Virus record (IMG/VR): IMGVR_UViG_3300011116_000886
Coordinates: 1-40,164 of that record
Source: a virus
Direction: 5' to 3' (one strand)
Length of the DNA stretch: 40,164 nt
A program made the translations under genes and the position numbers. Each line of letters begins with the position of its first letter. Position 1 is the stretch's first letter. This document shows positions 1 through 9,212 of this stretch, piece after piece. The notes beneath the pieces are model-generated. The model saw only the letters and a list, made by a program, of their open reading frames with translations, did not search any database and was not told the DNA's origin.

Positions 1-127
1 GTGCGGAGGTTACGCGCATGAGCACATTTTGGGAACGCATCACCGGCAGCAAACCACAACCCGCGGCGCCAAGCCCCCGCCAGGTACGGGAGAATCTTGA
101 GGAAGAGTTAAAGATCAGCCGGCTAAA
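1..127. repeat. Terminal direct repeat, left copy
   Basis: These bases are identical to 40038-40164. They cover the end of the terminase large subunit gene and the first 110 bases of the portal gene, and joining the ends restores a continuous terminase-portal junction. The map is therefore circular, or circularly permuted, with a 40,037-bp unit. A 127-base overlap is the size left by a k=127 assembly graph, so it should not be read as a natural terminal redundancy. Confidence 0.95.
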
Positions 128-1658
128 GCGCGCCAAGACCCTGCAAGAGTCTTACGCTGGCTCCGATTATTGGCTCACCGCATACAGCGACATCCTTGCG
201 CGGTATCGTGACGGTGGAACGCTAGCCTACCCGATTAGCCAACCGACTGATAGACGGTACGGAAGCAACTTCCCGTTTTGGTATTCGGAGCAACAGCTTA
301 GCCTGATTCGGGCGCAAGCCCGAATGTTGACCACGATGAACCCCAACGCGCAAGGCCTACTGAATGGCTTGTGCAGTTACGTAATTGGTACCGGCTATAC
401 GTACAAGGCCCAACCGAAAAAAGGCGTGGAGCTTGACCCATCAACGATGGACAGGGTGCAGAAAATCATCGACGAATTCTGCGAGCGCAACGCATGGGCG
501 GAGATGGAGCAAGAAATCTTCATGCGAAGCCGCGAGGACGGCGAAGCCTTTATCCGGCTGTTTTACCAGAGCAACGGCAAGCTTAACATCCGCACCATTG
601 AGCCGGAGCAGATATTCCAGCCGCCGGGCCATGAACTTGCAGACTGGGCGTACGGAATCAAAACAGACATTGACGACGTGTTCAACGTGCGGGCCTATTA
701 TGTCCACTACTTGGCCCCAGGTGGACAGAAGGACGCGGCGCCGGAGATGGGCGAGGAAGTACCATCGGAAGACGTGGTTCACATTAAGTGCAACGTGAAG
801 CGGGCCATTAAGCGCGGGCTATCAGATTTCAGCTATGAAACCCTCGACGCTTTCATGGTGGCTGCCAAATTGCGGCAAAACCTTGGGGAAGGCGCCGCGG
901 TGCAAGCCGCTATCGCGGGAATCAGGCAGCACGATAACAACACCGTAGGACAGGTGGAAACCTTCAACGCCGGGCTCACCGACTACAGCACATACAGCAC
1001 GGTGACGCAGAAGGAAACCGATTACCAAACGCTACAATCGGGGAGCTTCCTCGACATACCGAAGGGCATGAACTACGTAACGCCACCCGGGGCAGCGAAT
1101 TCAACGGCGCACCTTGAGATATTCCAAAGCCTACTTAGAAGCGCCGGCAACCGCCACAACGCGCCGGAATGGCTCGTCAGCGCCGACGCAAGCAACAACA
1201 ACTACGCTTCGAGCCTTACCGCGGAAAGCCCGTTCCTTCGCAACTGCTTGAGACTGCAAAGCTTTTACAAGCGCCCCTTCTTGCGAGTCATCCATGCAGC
1301 GCTTAAAAACGCGGCCATGGCGGGCAGGCTCCCCGGCAACATCTGCGACCTCATTGACCTGACAGCAACACCGCCAAGCCTCGAAACCAGAGACAAGAGC
1401 GCCGAAGCCGCGGCAAACCAAATTTACGCCACCATGGGCGTAAAGTCTGTTCCCACCATCGCCCACGAACTAGGTTTGGATTGGGAGGCTGAGCTAGCCA
1501 ACCAACAAGAGTACCAGCAGGAATCAGGCAACGCCGGACCCTTGCCAATGGACCCGGCTAGCCTTGGGCCTGAAGAAGTTTCCTACCAAGATGAAGACTT
1601 ACCGCCAACAGTGCCGAAGCCGGCGCCGGAAGGTAAGCGCCCGCGGTGGCGGGTGTAG
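18..1658 (+). CDS. Portal protein, lambda gpB-like
   Basis: Portal protein of 546 aa; the family forms the ring at one capsid vertex through which DNA is packaged and ejected and to which the tail attaches. Residues 98-127 carry the family signature: an Ala-Arg-x-Leu segment, then NPNAQGLL, then a V-I-G-T-G motif, as in lambda-type portals. The length is usual for the family. The start follows a GGAGGT ribosome-binding site and overlaps the terminase stop as ATGA across the circle junction. The next gene starts inside its last codons, so head genes are translationally coupled. The C-terminal 40 residues are Pro/Glu-rich and probably flexible. Called by family resemblance and synteny. Confidence 0.93.
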   Translation: MSTFWERITGSKPQPAAPSPRQVRENLEEELKISRLKRAKTLQESYAGSDYWLTAYSDILARYRDGGTLAYPISQPTDRRYGSNFPFWYSEQQLSLIRAQARMLTTMNPNAQGLLNGLCSYVIGTGYTYKAQPKKGVELDPSTMDRVQKIIDEFCERNAWAEMEQEIFMRSREDGEAFIRLFYQSNGKLNIRTIEPEQIFQPPGHELADWAYGIKTDIDDVFNVRAYYVHYLAPGGQKDAAPEMGEEVPSEDVVHIKCNVKRAIKRGLSDFSYETLDAFMVAAKLRQNLGEGAAVQAAIAGIRQHDNNTVGQVETFNAGLTDYSTYSTVTQKETDYQTLQSGSFLDIPKGMNYVTPPGAANSTAHLEIFQSLLRSAGNRHNAPEWLVSADASNNNYASSLTAESPFLRNCLRLQSFYKRPFLRVIHAALKNAAMAGRLPGNICDLIDLTATPPSLETRDKSAEAAANQIYATMGVKSVPTIAHELGLDWEAELANQQEYQQESGNAGPLPMDPASLGPEEVSYQDEDLPPTVPKPAPEGKRPRWRV

Positions 1659-4600
1659 CGGTGGGCAGTATTCTCAACAGCCGGATATCGGCGCGGGTGG
1701 GCGTGAGTCAGGCCCGCACCCTGGCGCATGCCGACGCAATAGCGGACGGCATTGACGCCAAGGTAGTGCGACTATGGAAGCGCGCCCTTCGCCTGATTGC
1801 GTTGAAGCCGTTACCGGTAGACGTTCGCACCCAGCTGGGCGCAATCCTGCGAGAGATCCAAACGCTCACCATCAAGGGACTGGACAAGGGACTCCGGCAG
1901 ATTGTGGCGCAGGCCCACACCGCGGCACGGGAAGAAGTCTTGGCGGAGGCGCCGCGGGCAGTCATCGCCACCGCTCTAACCTTGGCGGCGCCGGCAAGGC
2001 CTGACCTCACCGAAGCAAGGCGCCTTAATCCGGAGCAGCGAGCGCAAGTCGAGGCGCAACTATTCCCCGCTCTTGACCACGACGAAACTACCGCAATCAT
2101 CACCCGCCCCACCGCCGGCACAACGTGGCAAGCCCGGATTGCAGCCCAGAGCGGACTGGCACCGCCGGAACAGCTTGCCAACATTGTGATTCAAGGCATT
2201 AGCCAAGGGCAGACTATTCAAGCCATGGCGCGGACCATGCTTCCGGCGGTGCAAGGCGTGAGGACATCGGCGCGACGGGTGGCACGAACCGAGGGAATGC
2301 GGGTGGCGCATGAGGCGCGGATGGATTGCTACGCGGGCCTCGGTGACCTAGTAGCAGGCTACCAGATTCATTCAACCATGGACTGGCGGGTAAGACCCCA
2401 CCACGCGGCGAGGAACGGCACGGTTTATTATGTGCGACCCAAGCCCGGGCAGCAATCAACGGCGCATATGCCAAGGCCACCGCTTGAAGAGGACGGCACC
2501 GTCGCCCACAATTGCCGGTGCTACCTTACGCCTGTTTTGGATGTGGACCCAGACATCGAATCGAACCCCGCGGCCCGGGCCTTGTTTGTCGACAACGATC
2601 ATAAGCTAGTTCAAGACCCCAACGTTTATTCGGATTGGTTCGCCAATGCTTCGGATCAAGAGCGCCGATGGGCGGTAGGCGCCCGGCGCTTGTCGGCAAT
2701 CACGGCAGGCCTTCCAGCCGGGCAGGCGCCGACGTGGGCCCACTTCATCGACCCCACCACCGGACAGCTTCTCCAATTGGAGCGCCTGACAGCCGAAACT
2801 CCGGCACGGCGTGAAGCCCGGATGGCACGGGTGGCGGAAGTGCTGGCGGAACGGGAGCGACTGGCCCGGCAGGTACAGCGCTTCGGGTACCTCACCGCGG
2901 AAGACGGCGGCGAACCTTTACCGGTGGCAGACCTCACCCCGCCGGCGCCTCACCCGTACACAGCGCCGGAGAGCCCAACGCCGGCAACGCCGGAGCCCTT
3001 GCCGCTACCGGCGCCGGTGGAGCAGGACAGGATTGACGCCGAGCAAGCGAAGTTCAGCCGGGAAGCGGGCAAGGGCGGCGCCTTTCAGGGCGAGGCAGTC
3101 AAAGCCGATCCCCTGCAACAAGTGCCGATTTATGGGCAGCCGATTAAGTTTTCATTCAAGCTAGAAGGCCCCACCGGCGCAACGATATCGCATGAAGTTT
3201 ACCGCCCCGTGTTTGGGCCTGGCGGTAAATTGGCCGGCAACAACCTAGAGACCATCAAGGGCGTTTGGCAGCAACTGGCAGCCATCGACAAGTTCACGCC
3301 GAGGGACCTGTTTGCTGAGCCCAAGACAACCCTAATCGCATCCCCAGACGGCACCCGGGTTGTGCTGGCAACGCCGGCGGAAGCGGCGCAAGCCATGGGA
3401 TTGAAACCAGCCAAGGTAAAGGAATACGAACAGATAGCCGCGGCAACGTGGCGTATTCAGGTAGGCAAGGAAGTTCAGGCGCTCTTGCAGCAGCAAGCCG
3501 ACCAAGCCGAGGACATTTGGCGCCAGACTCGGGAGCTTGAAGGCCCGGCGCCAACACGCTACCCCGAAGGCGATGAAGGGAATAACCGGGCGTGGGTTGT
3601 TGATGGAATCATCTTCCGCGTGTCCGATGAATCCGAGGACCCCAAGCTAACCCGAGGGATCAGAACAGCCGCATTGAATTTATGGCGTGACAACCAAGCC
3701 GAGGTTTTGCGGCGTGCGGCAGGCCTTCCCGCGGACCATAGGACCATTCGCAAGGAAGTCCGCGGTGTGGCGGATCAGGTGGAGAGCCTTGAAAAGAAAC
3801 TAAAGCGCCAAGCAGAGAAGTTCCGCGGCGCCCTTGATGTGATGACGCCGGCAAGCCCGCAGGTAAGCGCGCCGGCGCCACCACCTCCGGAAGTAAACGT
3901 GGTGCGAGGTGAAGCCGAGCCAATGCCGGACGGCGAAGACGACATAGCGCTAGACAGGTACGGCGAAATTGTGCTCATGGCGCAAGCTGCATTCGGCAAG
4001 GGCGTTAAGAATCTAAAACTGTTCAATGGGCTGAGCGAACTCAGCGCCGAACAATTGGCCAAGGTAGCGCTGCACGTAGGAATTGATTTTGCAGCGCTTC
4101 CGGATTCGGGGCTAGGCACGGCGAAGCGCCGAGATGCCCTATACGCTGCAATCATTAAACGGCAATCAGTAGACAAGATCATCGACGTGAACGCTATAGC
4201 GGCAGGCGTGGACCCCGCGGCGCTGCGAGCGGCAGCGGAACAAGGGTGGAATTACGAACTAGAAAAATACCGCGCCGAAGTCGAGGCAGTAAAGGAATTT
4301 AAGAGCCAGTTTTCGGCTTACGAAATCAGCAAGGGATCAAAGCCGAAGGAAGAAAAAAACGCCTTGGCGCAAGCCGACAAAGCGGCTAAGGCAAAAAAAA
4401 CAGGCGCCACCAAGGGCGCAAAGATACGACAGCTACCTTTGCCATCACGGAAGAGCCCGGCATGGAACGATTACGCCAGGTTTCCGCATTGGGATTTAAT
4501 TCTCCCAAGCTTGCAGCGTGAATTCGAGTGGTCAGCGCTTCTATTCGGCGACAGGAACGCGGAGATAGCCGCGGCAGGGGAAAACGAAGCCTCAGGCGAT

Positions 4601-7336
4601 CCAAACCAGATCCTATGGGATATCCTAATGCGCCACCAAGCCGGTGGCATTGAAAGGCCTGACAAGGAACGATTCTACGCAGACCAAGCCTTTCAGTTGC
4701 AGGGAGACCCAGACTTTGCGTTTGATCCTGAACGCCCCGTGGTCCCTGTTTCAACCGAGCCATTCAGTTGGGACGATGACACCCCGGCACCGACAGAACC
4801 ACCGATGCAACCGGCGGAAGAACCGGAGCGGGTTTGGGACGATGAGAAAGGCGAATGGGTAACGGCGCCGGCAGCAGTGGCAACGCCGGACCCCGACCCG
4901 TGGGACGATGACCCATTCGCTCGCGGTGCGGTGGCGCTACCCCTGGCGGCGGAGCAACCGGAACCGGACGAAGAGCGCCGGTGGGAAGACGAGGAATCAG
5001 ACGCCAATTGGGAGCCAGCCGGGGCAAGCCGTGGCGGCGACCCTTGGGACTTCCCAACCGAAACCGCGGCGGCGGAACCCGCGGAAGATGAGCGCCAATG
5101 GGATGAAGAAGAGGAAGGCGACGCCTACGGGTACAATCCCAAGCCACAGGAAACCGTTCAGCCGGAGCCAGCGCCGGAACCCGAGCCAGTACCGGAGCCG
5201 AAGCCGAAAAAGCTTCCGAAATATATTCCCGCGGGCCGGCTAAAATCCGATGCGCGGGTAGTATTCCCAACATCAATCAAAGGCAACACCGGCGCCGAGC
5301 TGGTGAGTTACGAATGGGCCTACCACATTGAGGACGTTCAGACAGCCGACGACGTCGTGGCAAAAAAAGTAAGCAATTGGGATCGCGCCGACGTTAGCGA
5401 TGAAACTGGCAGGCTAATCGTTCATAAGTTTGACGTGAAAGCCCCCGATGGAACAGTGAAAACGGTGAGCCTAGAAACCGCGGCGCGCCTACTCGGGTAC
5501 ACTCCCGGAGAAGTTCAAGACATTGCCAACATTGCCACTACCGCCAAGACATATGCAAAAATGCAGATGGCAATCAGCGTGCTTGATGCGGCAATCAAAG
5601 AAATAGATGAGATCAAGGCGGAAGTGGATGCGATGGATCCACCGCCGGTTATCGAGGTGGGCAGAACAAGCCCCACAACCAGAAGATGGATGATAGGCAA
5701 CGTTGAAATGAGGGAACGGTTTGGCATTATGGCGGGAGACCACCCGTATGAAATCGGCGAACCAATACCGGCGGAACTTGTCAAACGCGCGCAAGGCTTT
5801 TGGCGAGACGATCAACTCACGCGCAAAAAAAAGGAAGCAGGATACGAAGCTTATGACCAATTCGATTATCGCCGCAGCGAATTAGAGAGGCGAGCCAAGA
5901 AGCTAAAGCTTAAGCTGGACCTGGCAATCAAGAAGGCAGGCGAGAAGAAACGACTAGAAGAGGCAGTCAGATTGGAGCGCCGAGCGCTTCGGGCAGGTAT
6001 CACGCTAGGAGAAGCTTTTGGCGCAGTACCTCACCGGTGTTTATACTTGAACCCCATGAGAAGACCAATTCACGAATCCGTCTTGAGTGGCCGCGGCATC
6101 CGAGTTAATCGGGAAGCCGGCACCATTGCCAACGTGAAGATCCTTGGGCTTGTCAGCGAGAATGGCAGGCAGTATCTGCCCGCGGCAATTCAAGCCGCAA
6201 AGAAATTGTACGAAGGCGTACACGTTAACATCGATCACCCGAAGGACAGTCCCGACCAACAGCGCAGCGCCTACGACAGATTCGGCAAGCTCACTGCCAT
6301 CCGGTGGGTCGAAGGCGAAGGCCTATACGGGGACCTGGTGTACCTGAAAACCCACCCCATGGCGGAACGAATCTGCGAAGCGGCGGAACGCATGCCAGAC
6401 GCATTCGGCATGTCTCACAACGCTCAGGGCGAAGGCGAAGAGAATAAGGACGGGATATTCGTTGTAAGTAAAATCGTGGAGGTACGGCACGTGGACCTTG
6501 TAGCGGACCCAGCAACGACTCAGAGCCTGAGCGAGAGTAAAACCAACAAAACAAAAATAGAAAAAGGCTTAGGTTGGCTTGAATCAATATCGCCAAAAAC
6601 AAAACTTATGGAGCGACAAGTCTTCAATAAAGTGAATGACTGGATGGGAGCAATTAGAAAAAAATACCCAGACAGACATATTGAACGCAATAATGACAGA
6701 TCAGGCCACTGGACGGCATACGATCATCTTGTTGGCGGTAAAATTGTTGGTGTGTTTGATCAAGATAAAAAAGTAAAAGATCCATATTGGGATTGGAAAC
6801 AAGATACTGGTGTTGGAACAATTGAAGCCACAGGAGCAACCAAGATGAACACAGTCGAAATCGTATCGCAATTGAAGGACTTGCTTGACCAGCTCGCCAT
6901 GAGTCTTGGCGGCGAAGAAGAGGTCCCTTCGGAAGAATCCTACGACGGCGAGGAAGAAAAGCCGGCGATGGAAGCCGAAGATGAAAAAACAGCCGTTGAT
7001 GATGAAACAATTGAAGCGGACGGCGAAGGCTCCGAAATGGAAGAACCGCCCGCAGAAAAGAAAAAGCCTTCCATGGAAGCGCGCCAAACCAAAGCCATCC
7101 GTAACGCTCGCAAGCTCTGCGAAGCGGTGGGCCTGAAAGCTTCCCGCGACTTGCTCCAAGACCTCGCCAGCATGCCAAGGGAAACAGCAGCCCGCCAGGT
7201 GCAGCGCCTTGCACTGGCGCAGAAGGCCCGGGCGCCCCGTAGTGGTAGCTATATGACGGAAGGACGCACCAACGGCGCCACCGACAACACCGGCATTCCA
7301 ACCGGGCCCGCATTGTTTACCTGGCTCGCCAACTAA
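1646..7336 (+). CDS. Giant MuF / prohead protease / scaffold fusion protein
   Basis: Uninterrupted 1896-aa reading frame joining several head-morphogenesis functions. Residues about 30-300 are MuF/SPP1 gp7-like: a RTEG-x6-A-R-M helix near 214, a W-R-V-R-P-x-H segment, and the closing H288-N-C290-R-C292. Residues 300-1490 are unrecognised: two diverged copies of a 220-240-residue module (about 497-722 and 1191-1424), Lys/Ala-rich and Pro-rich linkers, and a run of Trp-plus-acid motifs (WDDD, WEDE, WDEE) near 1040-1160. Residues 1496-1625 resemble a capsid maturation protease, with H1531 (in NIDHP) and S1590 (in FGMSH) as likely catalytic residues. The C-terminus is acidic and scaffold-like. 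GTG at 1646 overlaps the portal end; GTG at 1661 is an alternative. Usually these are separate genes. Confidence 0.85.
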   Translation: MAGVAVGSILNSRISARVGVSQARTLAHADAIADGIDAKVVRLWKRALRLIALKPLPVDVRTQLGAILREIQTLTIKGLDKGLRQIVAQAHTAAREEVLAEAPRAVIATALTLAAPARPDLTEARRLNPEQRAQVEAQLFPALDHDETTAIITRPTAGTTWQARIAAQSGLAPPEQLANIVIQGISQGQTIQAMARTMLPAVQGVRTSARRVARTEGMRVAHEARMDCYAGLGDLVAGYQIHSTMDWRVRPHHAARNGTVYYVRPKPGQQSTAHMPRPPLEEDGTVAHNCRCYLTPVLDVDPDIESNPAARALFVDNDHKLVQDPNVYSDWFANASDQERRWAVGARRLSAITAGLPAGQAPTWAHFIDPTTGQLLQLERLTAETPARREARMARVAEVLAERERLARQVQRFGYLTAEDGGEPLPVADLTPPAPHPYTAPESPTPATPEPLPLPAPVEQDRIDAEQAKFSREAGKGGAFQGEAVKADPLQQVPIYGQPIKFSFKLEGPTGATISHEVYRPVFGPGGKLAGNNLETIKGVWQQLAAIDKFTPRDLFAEPKTTLIASPDGTRVVLATPAEAAQAMGLKPAKVKEYEQIAAATWRIQVGKEVQALLQQQADQAEDIWRQTRELEGPAPTRYPEGDEGNNRAWVVDGIIFRVSDESEDPKLTRGIRTAALNLWRDNQAEVLRRAAGLPADHRTIRKEVRGVADQVESLEKKLKRQAEKFRGALDVMTPASPQVSAPAPPPPEVNVVRGEAEPMPDGEDDIALDRYGEIVLMAQAAFGKGVKNLKLFNGLSELSAEQLAKVALHVGIDFAALPDSGLGTAKRRDALYAAIIKRQSVDKIIDVNAIAAGVDPAALRAAAEQGWNYELEKYRAEVEAVKEFKSQFSAYEISKGSKPKEEKNALAQADKAAKAKKTGATKGAKIRQLPLPSRKSPAWNDYARFPHWDLILPSLQREFEWSALLFGDRNAEIAAAGENEASGDPNQILWDILMRHQAGGIERPDKERFYADQAFQLQGDPDFAFDPERPVVPVSTEPFSWDDDTPAPTEPPMQPAEEPERVWDDEKGEWVTAPAAVATPDPDPWDDDPFARGAVALPLAAEQPEPDEERRWEDEESDANWEPAGASRGGDPWDFPTETAAAEPAEDERQWDEEEEGDAYGYNPKPQETVQPEPAPEPEPVPEPKPKKLPKYIPAGRLKSDARVVFPTSIKGNTGAELVSYEWAYHIEDVQTADDVVAKKVSNWDRADVSDETGRLIVHKFDVKAPDGTVKTVSLETAARLLGYTPGEVQDIANIATTAKTYAKMQMAISVLDAAIKEIDEIKAEVDAMDPPPVIEVGRTSPTTRRWMIGNVEMRERFGIMAGDHPYEIGEPIPAELVKRAQGFWRDDQLTRKKKEAGYEAYDQFDYRRSELERRAKKLKLKLDLAIKKAGEKKRLEEAVRLERRALRAGITLGEAFGAVPHRCLYLNPMRRPIHESVLSGRGIRVNREAGTIANVKILGLVSENGRQYLPAAIQAAKKLYEGVHVNIDHPKDSPDQQRSAYDRFGKLTAIRWVEGEGLYGDLVYLKTHPMAERICEAAERMPDAFGMSHNAQGEGEENKDGIFVVSKIVEVRHVDLVADPATTQSLSESKTNKTKIEKGLGWLESISPKTKLMERQVFNKVNDWMGAIRKKYPDRHIERNNDRSGHWTAYDHLVGGKIVGVFDQDKKVKDPYWDWKQDTGVGTIEATGATKMNTVEIVSQLKDLLDQLAMSLGGEEEVPSEESYDGEEEKPAMEAEDEKTAVDDETIEADGEGSEMEEPPAEKKKPSMEARQTKAIRNARKLCEAVGLKASRDLLQDLASMPRETAARQVQRLALAQKARAPRSGSYMTEGRTNGATDNTGIPTGPALFTWLAN
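3134..3811 (+). repeat. Internal protein module, copy 1 of the giant fusion
   Basis: Encodes residues about 497-722. It shares an ordered set of features with 5216-5917: a -PDGT- turn followed by an Ala-rich helix with the pattern TPAEAAQAMGLKPAKV, then a W-V/M-I/V-x-G/N core, a helix containing LWRDNQ, and a Lys/Arg-rich coiled coil ending KKLKRQ. The resemblance is at protein level only; the DNA is not alike. Function unknown. Confidence 0.5.
5216..5917 (+). repeat. Internal protein module, copy 2 of the giant fusion
   Basis: Encodes residues about 1191-1424 and matches copy 1 in order: -PDGT- turn, SLETAARLLGYTPGEV helix, RRWMIGNVEM core, FWRDDQ helix, coiled coil ending KKLKLKL. The two copies flank the Lys-rich and Trp/acid-rich linkers. 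The simplest reading is an ancient internal duplication. It could be a structural arm or an ejected internal protein, but nothing in the sequence settles that. Confidence 0.5.
6539..6817 (+). other. AT-rich insert between protease and scaffold parts
   Basis: About 280 bases of visibly AT-rich sequence inside the GC-rich giant gene, using AAA, AAT, ATT and GAT codons rare nearby. It starts right after the usual end of the protease domain (ADPATT..LSES) and stops just before the scaffold-like segment. The reading frame is kept. It encodes about 93 residues, rich in Lys, Asp and Trp, that I do not recognise. The composition and clean position suggest a later insertion. Confidence 0.6.
6845..7336 (+). 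CDS. Possible nested scaffold protein, internal in-frame start
   Basis: An ATG at residue 1734 of the giant fusion is preceded by AGGAG at 6832-6836 with an 8-nt spacer, a good ribosome-binding site in the same frame. The product would be 163 aa: a short helix, an acidic Glu/Asp stretch, then a basic helical C-terminus, which fits a scaffold. Lambda Nu3 inside gene C and other phages use the same nested arrangement. The alternative is that scaffold is made only by proteolysis of the fusion. Inference only. Confidence 0.35.
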   Translation: MNTVEIVSQLKDLLDQLAMSLGGEEEVPSEESYDGEEEKPAMEAEDEKTAVDDETIEADGEGSEMEEPPAEKKKPSMEARQTKAIRNARKLCEAVGLKASRDLLQDLASMPRETAARQVQRLALAQKARAPRSGSYMTEGRTNGATDNTGIPTGPALFTWLAN

Positions 7337-7363
7337 CACAAACAACCAAGGGGAGTTTCGACC

Positions 7364-7852
7364 ATGGGAGCATTTGCAGGATCACGATTCAGTCAGCCCA
7401 CCATGACGCGCACGGTGGTATATGCAGCCAAGGGCGGCATCGCCATTGGCGTGGGCGATTTGCTTTACCTCGACTCCGGCGACGGCTACGCCAAGCCGCT
7501 CAGCAGCAAGGTGGCATCGGGCACGGTTAACACCGACCAAGTTTTTGTCCATGACAATTTTATTGGCGTTGCGCGCTCCGGCAGGATTGCAGCGCAAACC
7601 GCAGACGGCACCGTAACAGTGGAAACCGATTGCATCTATGATGCCGATTGTGCCAGCCAAACATGGGTAGCGGGCGCTCTTGTTACCGCGTTCAGTTCCG
7701 GCACAGCAGCAGCCGGCGCCATTAGCGACCAGAAGATTGACGCCACCGCCTTGACCACCGAAGCCATCGGCGTGGTCGTGGCCAACTATGCCAGCGCCAC
7801 CACAACGGTACGGTGCAGAATTTACGGCAAAGCGGCCCGCCAAGTATTTTGA
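7364..7852 (+). CDS. Probable capsid decoration protein
   Basis: 162-aa protein lying between the protease/scaffold gene and the major capsid gene, where phages such as lambda place their head-stabilising decoration protein. The sequence is Ala/Gly/Thr/Val-rich, almost free of Lys and predicted all-beta, with an N-terminal core (VVYAAKGGIAIGVGDLLY) like the small capsid-surface proteins of this class. It starts after a strong GGGGAG site in a leader nearly identical to that of the 10419 gene, fitting high expression. The fold is inferred from position and composition; it could be another head accessory protein. Confidence 0.65.
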   Translation: MGAFAGSRFSQPTMTRTVVYAAKGGIAIGVGDLLYLDSGDGYAKPLSSKVASGTVNTDQVFVHDNFIGVARSGRIAAQTADGTVTVETDCIYDADCASQTWVAGALVTAFSSGTAAAGAISDQKIDATALTTEAIGVVVANYASATTTVRCRIYGKAARQVF

Positions 7853-7880
7853 TTTACAATAGAACCAACGGAGTGTAGCT

Positions 7881-9212
7881 ATGAATCCTGTTAAGATCCG
7901 AAGTTTGTTTGAATCTCGCTCAAAACAGAGCAATGGCCGGTGGCGTTTCCTCACGGAAATGAAACAAGGCTTGGGCCTATGCGACGCCAACGGCAACGAC
8001 CATCGGGATCTTGCAGGCAACCGCATTTTGAAGGAGCGAGCCCTTCGCCCCGAATCATTCAGCCTTTCGGAATTGGCGGAAGGCATCGTTGGGCCATCAT
8101 GGCGCAGCCTGTTTGCGCCGGACAGCCAAGCACTGAACCGCTACACCACAGCCCGCGCTTTGCTCGACACCGGCGACCCGCGGAACCTGCTTGAAAATAC
8201 CGGCGTAGGCATCGACCCAACCGCGTTTTTGAACATCAACACATTCACAAGCGTTGTTGGTGGGCTTGTCGAGGTGAAGATCCTCGAGGCATTCAGCAAT
8301 CCAAGCCTGATTGCCGATAAGCTTATGCCTGCGGAGCCAACCAAGCTCAACGGACAGAAAATCATCGGCATCGCCCGGATCGGCGACAAGGCCAAAGAAC
8401 GCAAGCCTGGAGAGCCTCACCCACGCGCTCAGTTTGGCGAGAAGTGGGTCCAGACCCCAGAAACCGCGGAATATGCCTTGGCCGTTGAAGTTTCCAAGGA
8501 AGCCGTCTTCTACGACCTCAGCGGCCAGGTATTGCAATCCGCGGCGGCAGTCGGCGATGAAATAGCATATCGAAAAGAGCTTCGCGTTATCGACCTCTTC
8601 ATTGGCGCCACCAATAGTTTCAATTGGAGCGGCACCGCCTACAACACCTACCAGACTAGCCGAACCCTTGGCTATCTGAATGACCTTTCCAACCCGCTCA
8701 CCGACTGGACAGCCATTCAAGCGGCCATGATGTTGTTCATGAGGCAAGAAGATCCGAACACCGGCAAGCGTATTTTGACGAAGCCGGATACCATCGTTGT
8801 GAACCCGGCACGCATTGCAACGGCAAACCTGATCATGGCGGCAACCAGCACCGAACGCCGAACCGGCGCCGGCGCCACTACGCCACAAACAACCTCGAAC
8901 CCATTGAACGTTTCGGTGAGCCCCGGCGCACCGTACACGGGCATGGAGATTATCACCTCGCCACTGCTTGAACAGCGCTGCATTGCAGCCGACGGCTTGA
9001 ACATCTCGCAAGCCAACGCAGACGAGTATTGGTGGGCATTCGAGAGCGGCAAGGCCTTCCGCTATATGCAGAACTACCCCTTGTCGGTTTCGCAGGCAGC
9101 GCCGAACCAATACGAAATGTTGGATCGCGGCATCGTGGCAGCGTATTTTGCCAATGAGAGAGGCGTACCATCGGTTTGGAGCCCATGGCACATTGTTAGG
9201 AATAAGAACTAA
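7881..9212 (+). CDS. Major capsid protein
   Basis: 443-aa protein in the expected place after protease/scaffold and decoration protein. Features fit an HK97-fold capsid subunit: a helical N-terminal arm (1-75), a long middle domain, and a C-terminal part with the NPARIATANLIMAA helix, a loop through the GMEIITSP segment, and a final FANERGVPSVWSP strand. The leader ACGGAGTGTAGCT gives a usable ribosome-binding site. The stop overlaps the next start as TAATG. No other gene here could fill the role. Confidence 0.85.
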   Translation: MNPVKIRSLFESRSKQSNGRWRFLTEMKQGLGLCDANGNDHRDLAGNRILKERALRPESFSLSELAEGIVGPSWRSLFAPDSQALNRYTTARALLDTGDPRNLLENTGVGIDPTAFLNINTFTSVVGGLVEVKILEAFSNPSLIADKLMPAEPTKLNGQKIIGIARIGDKAKERKPGEPHPRAQFGEKWVQTPETAEYALAVEVSKEAVFYDLSGQVLQSAAAVGDEIAYRKELRVIDLFIGATNSFNWSGTAYNTYQTSRTLGYLNDLSNPLTDWTAIQAAMMLFMRQEDPNTGKRILTKPDTIVVNPARIATANLIMAATSTERRTGAGATTPQTTSNPLNVSVSPGAPYTGMEIITSPLLEQRCIAADGLNISQANADEYWWAFESGKAFRYMQNYPLSVSQAAPNQYEMLDRGIVAAYFANERGVPSVWSPWHIVRNKN

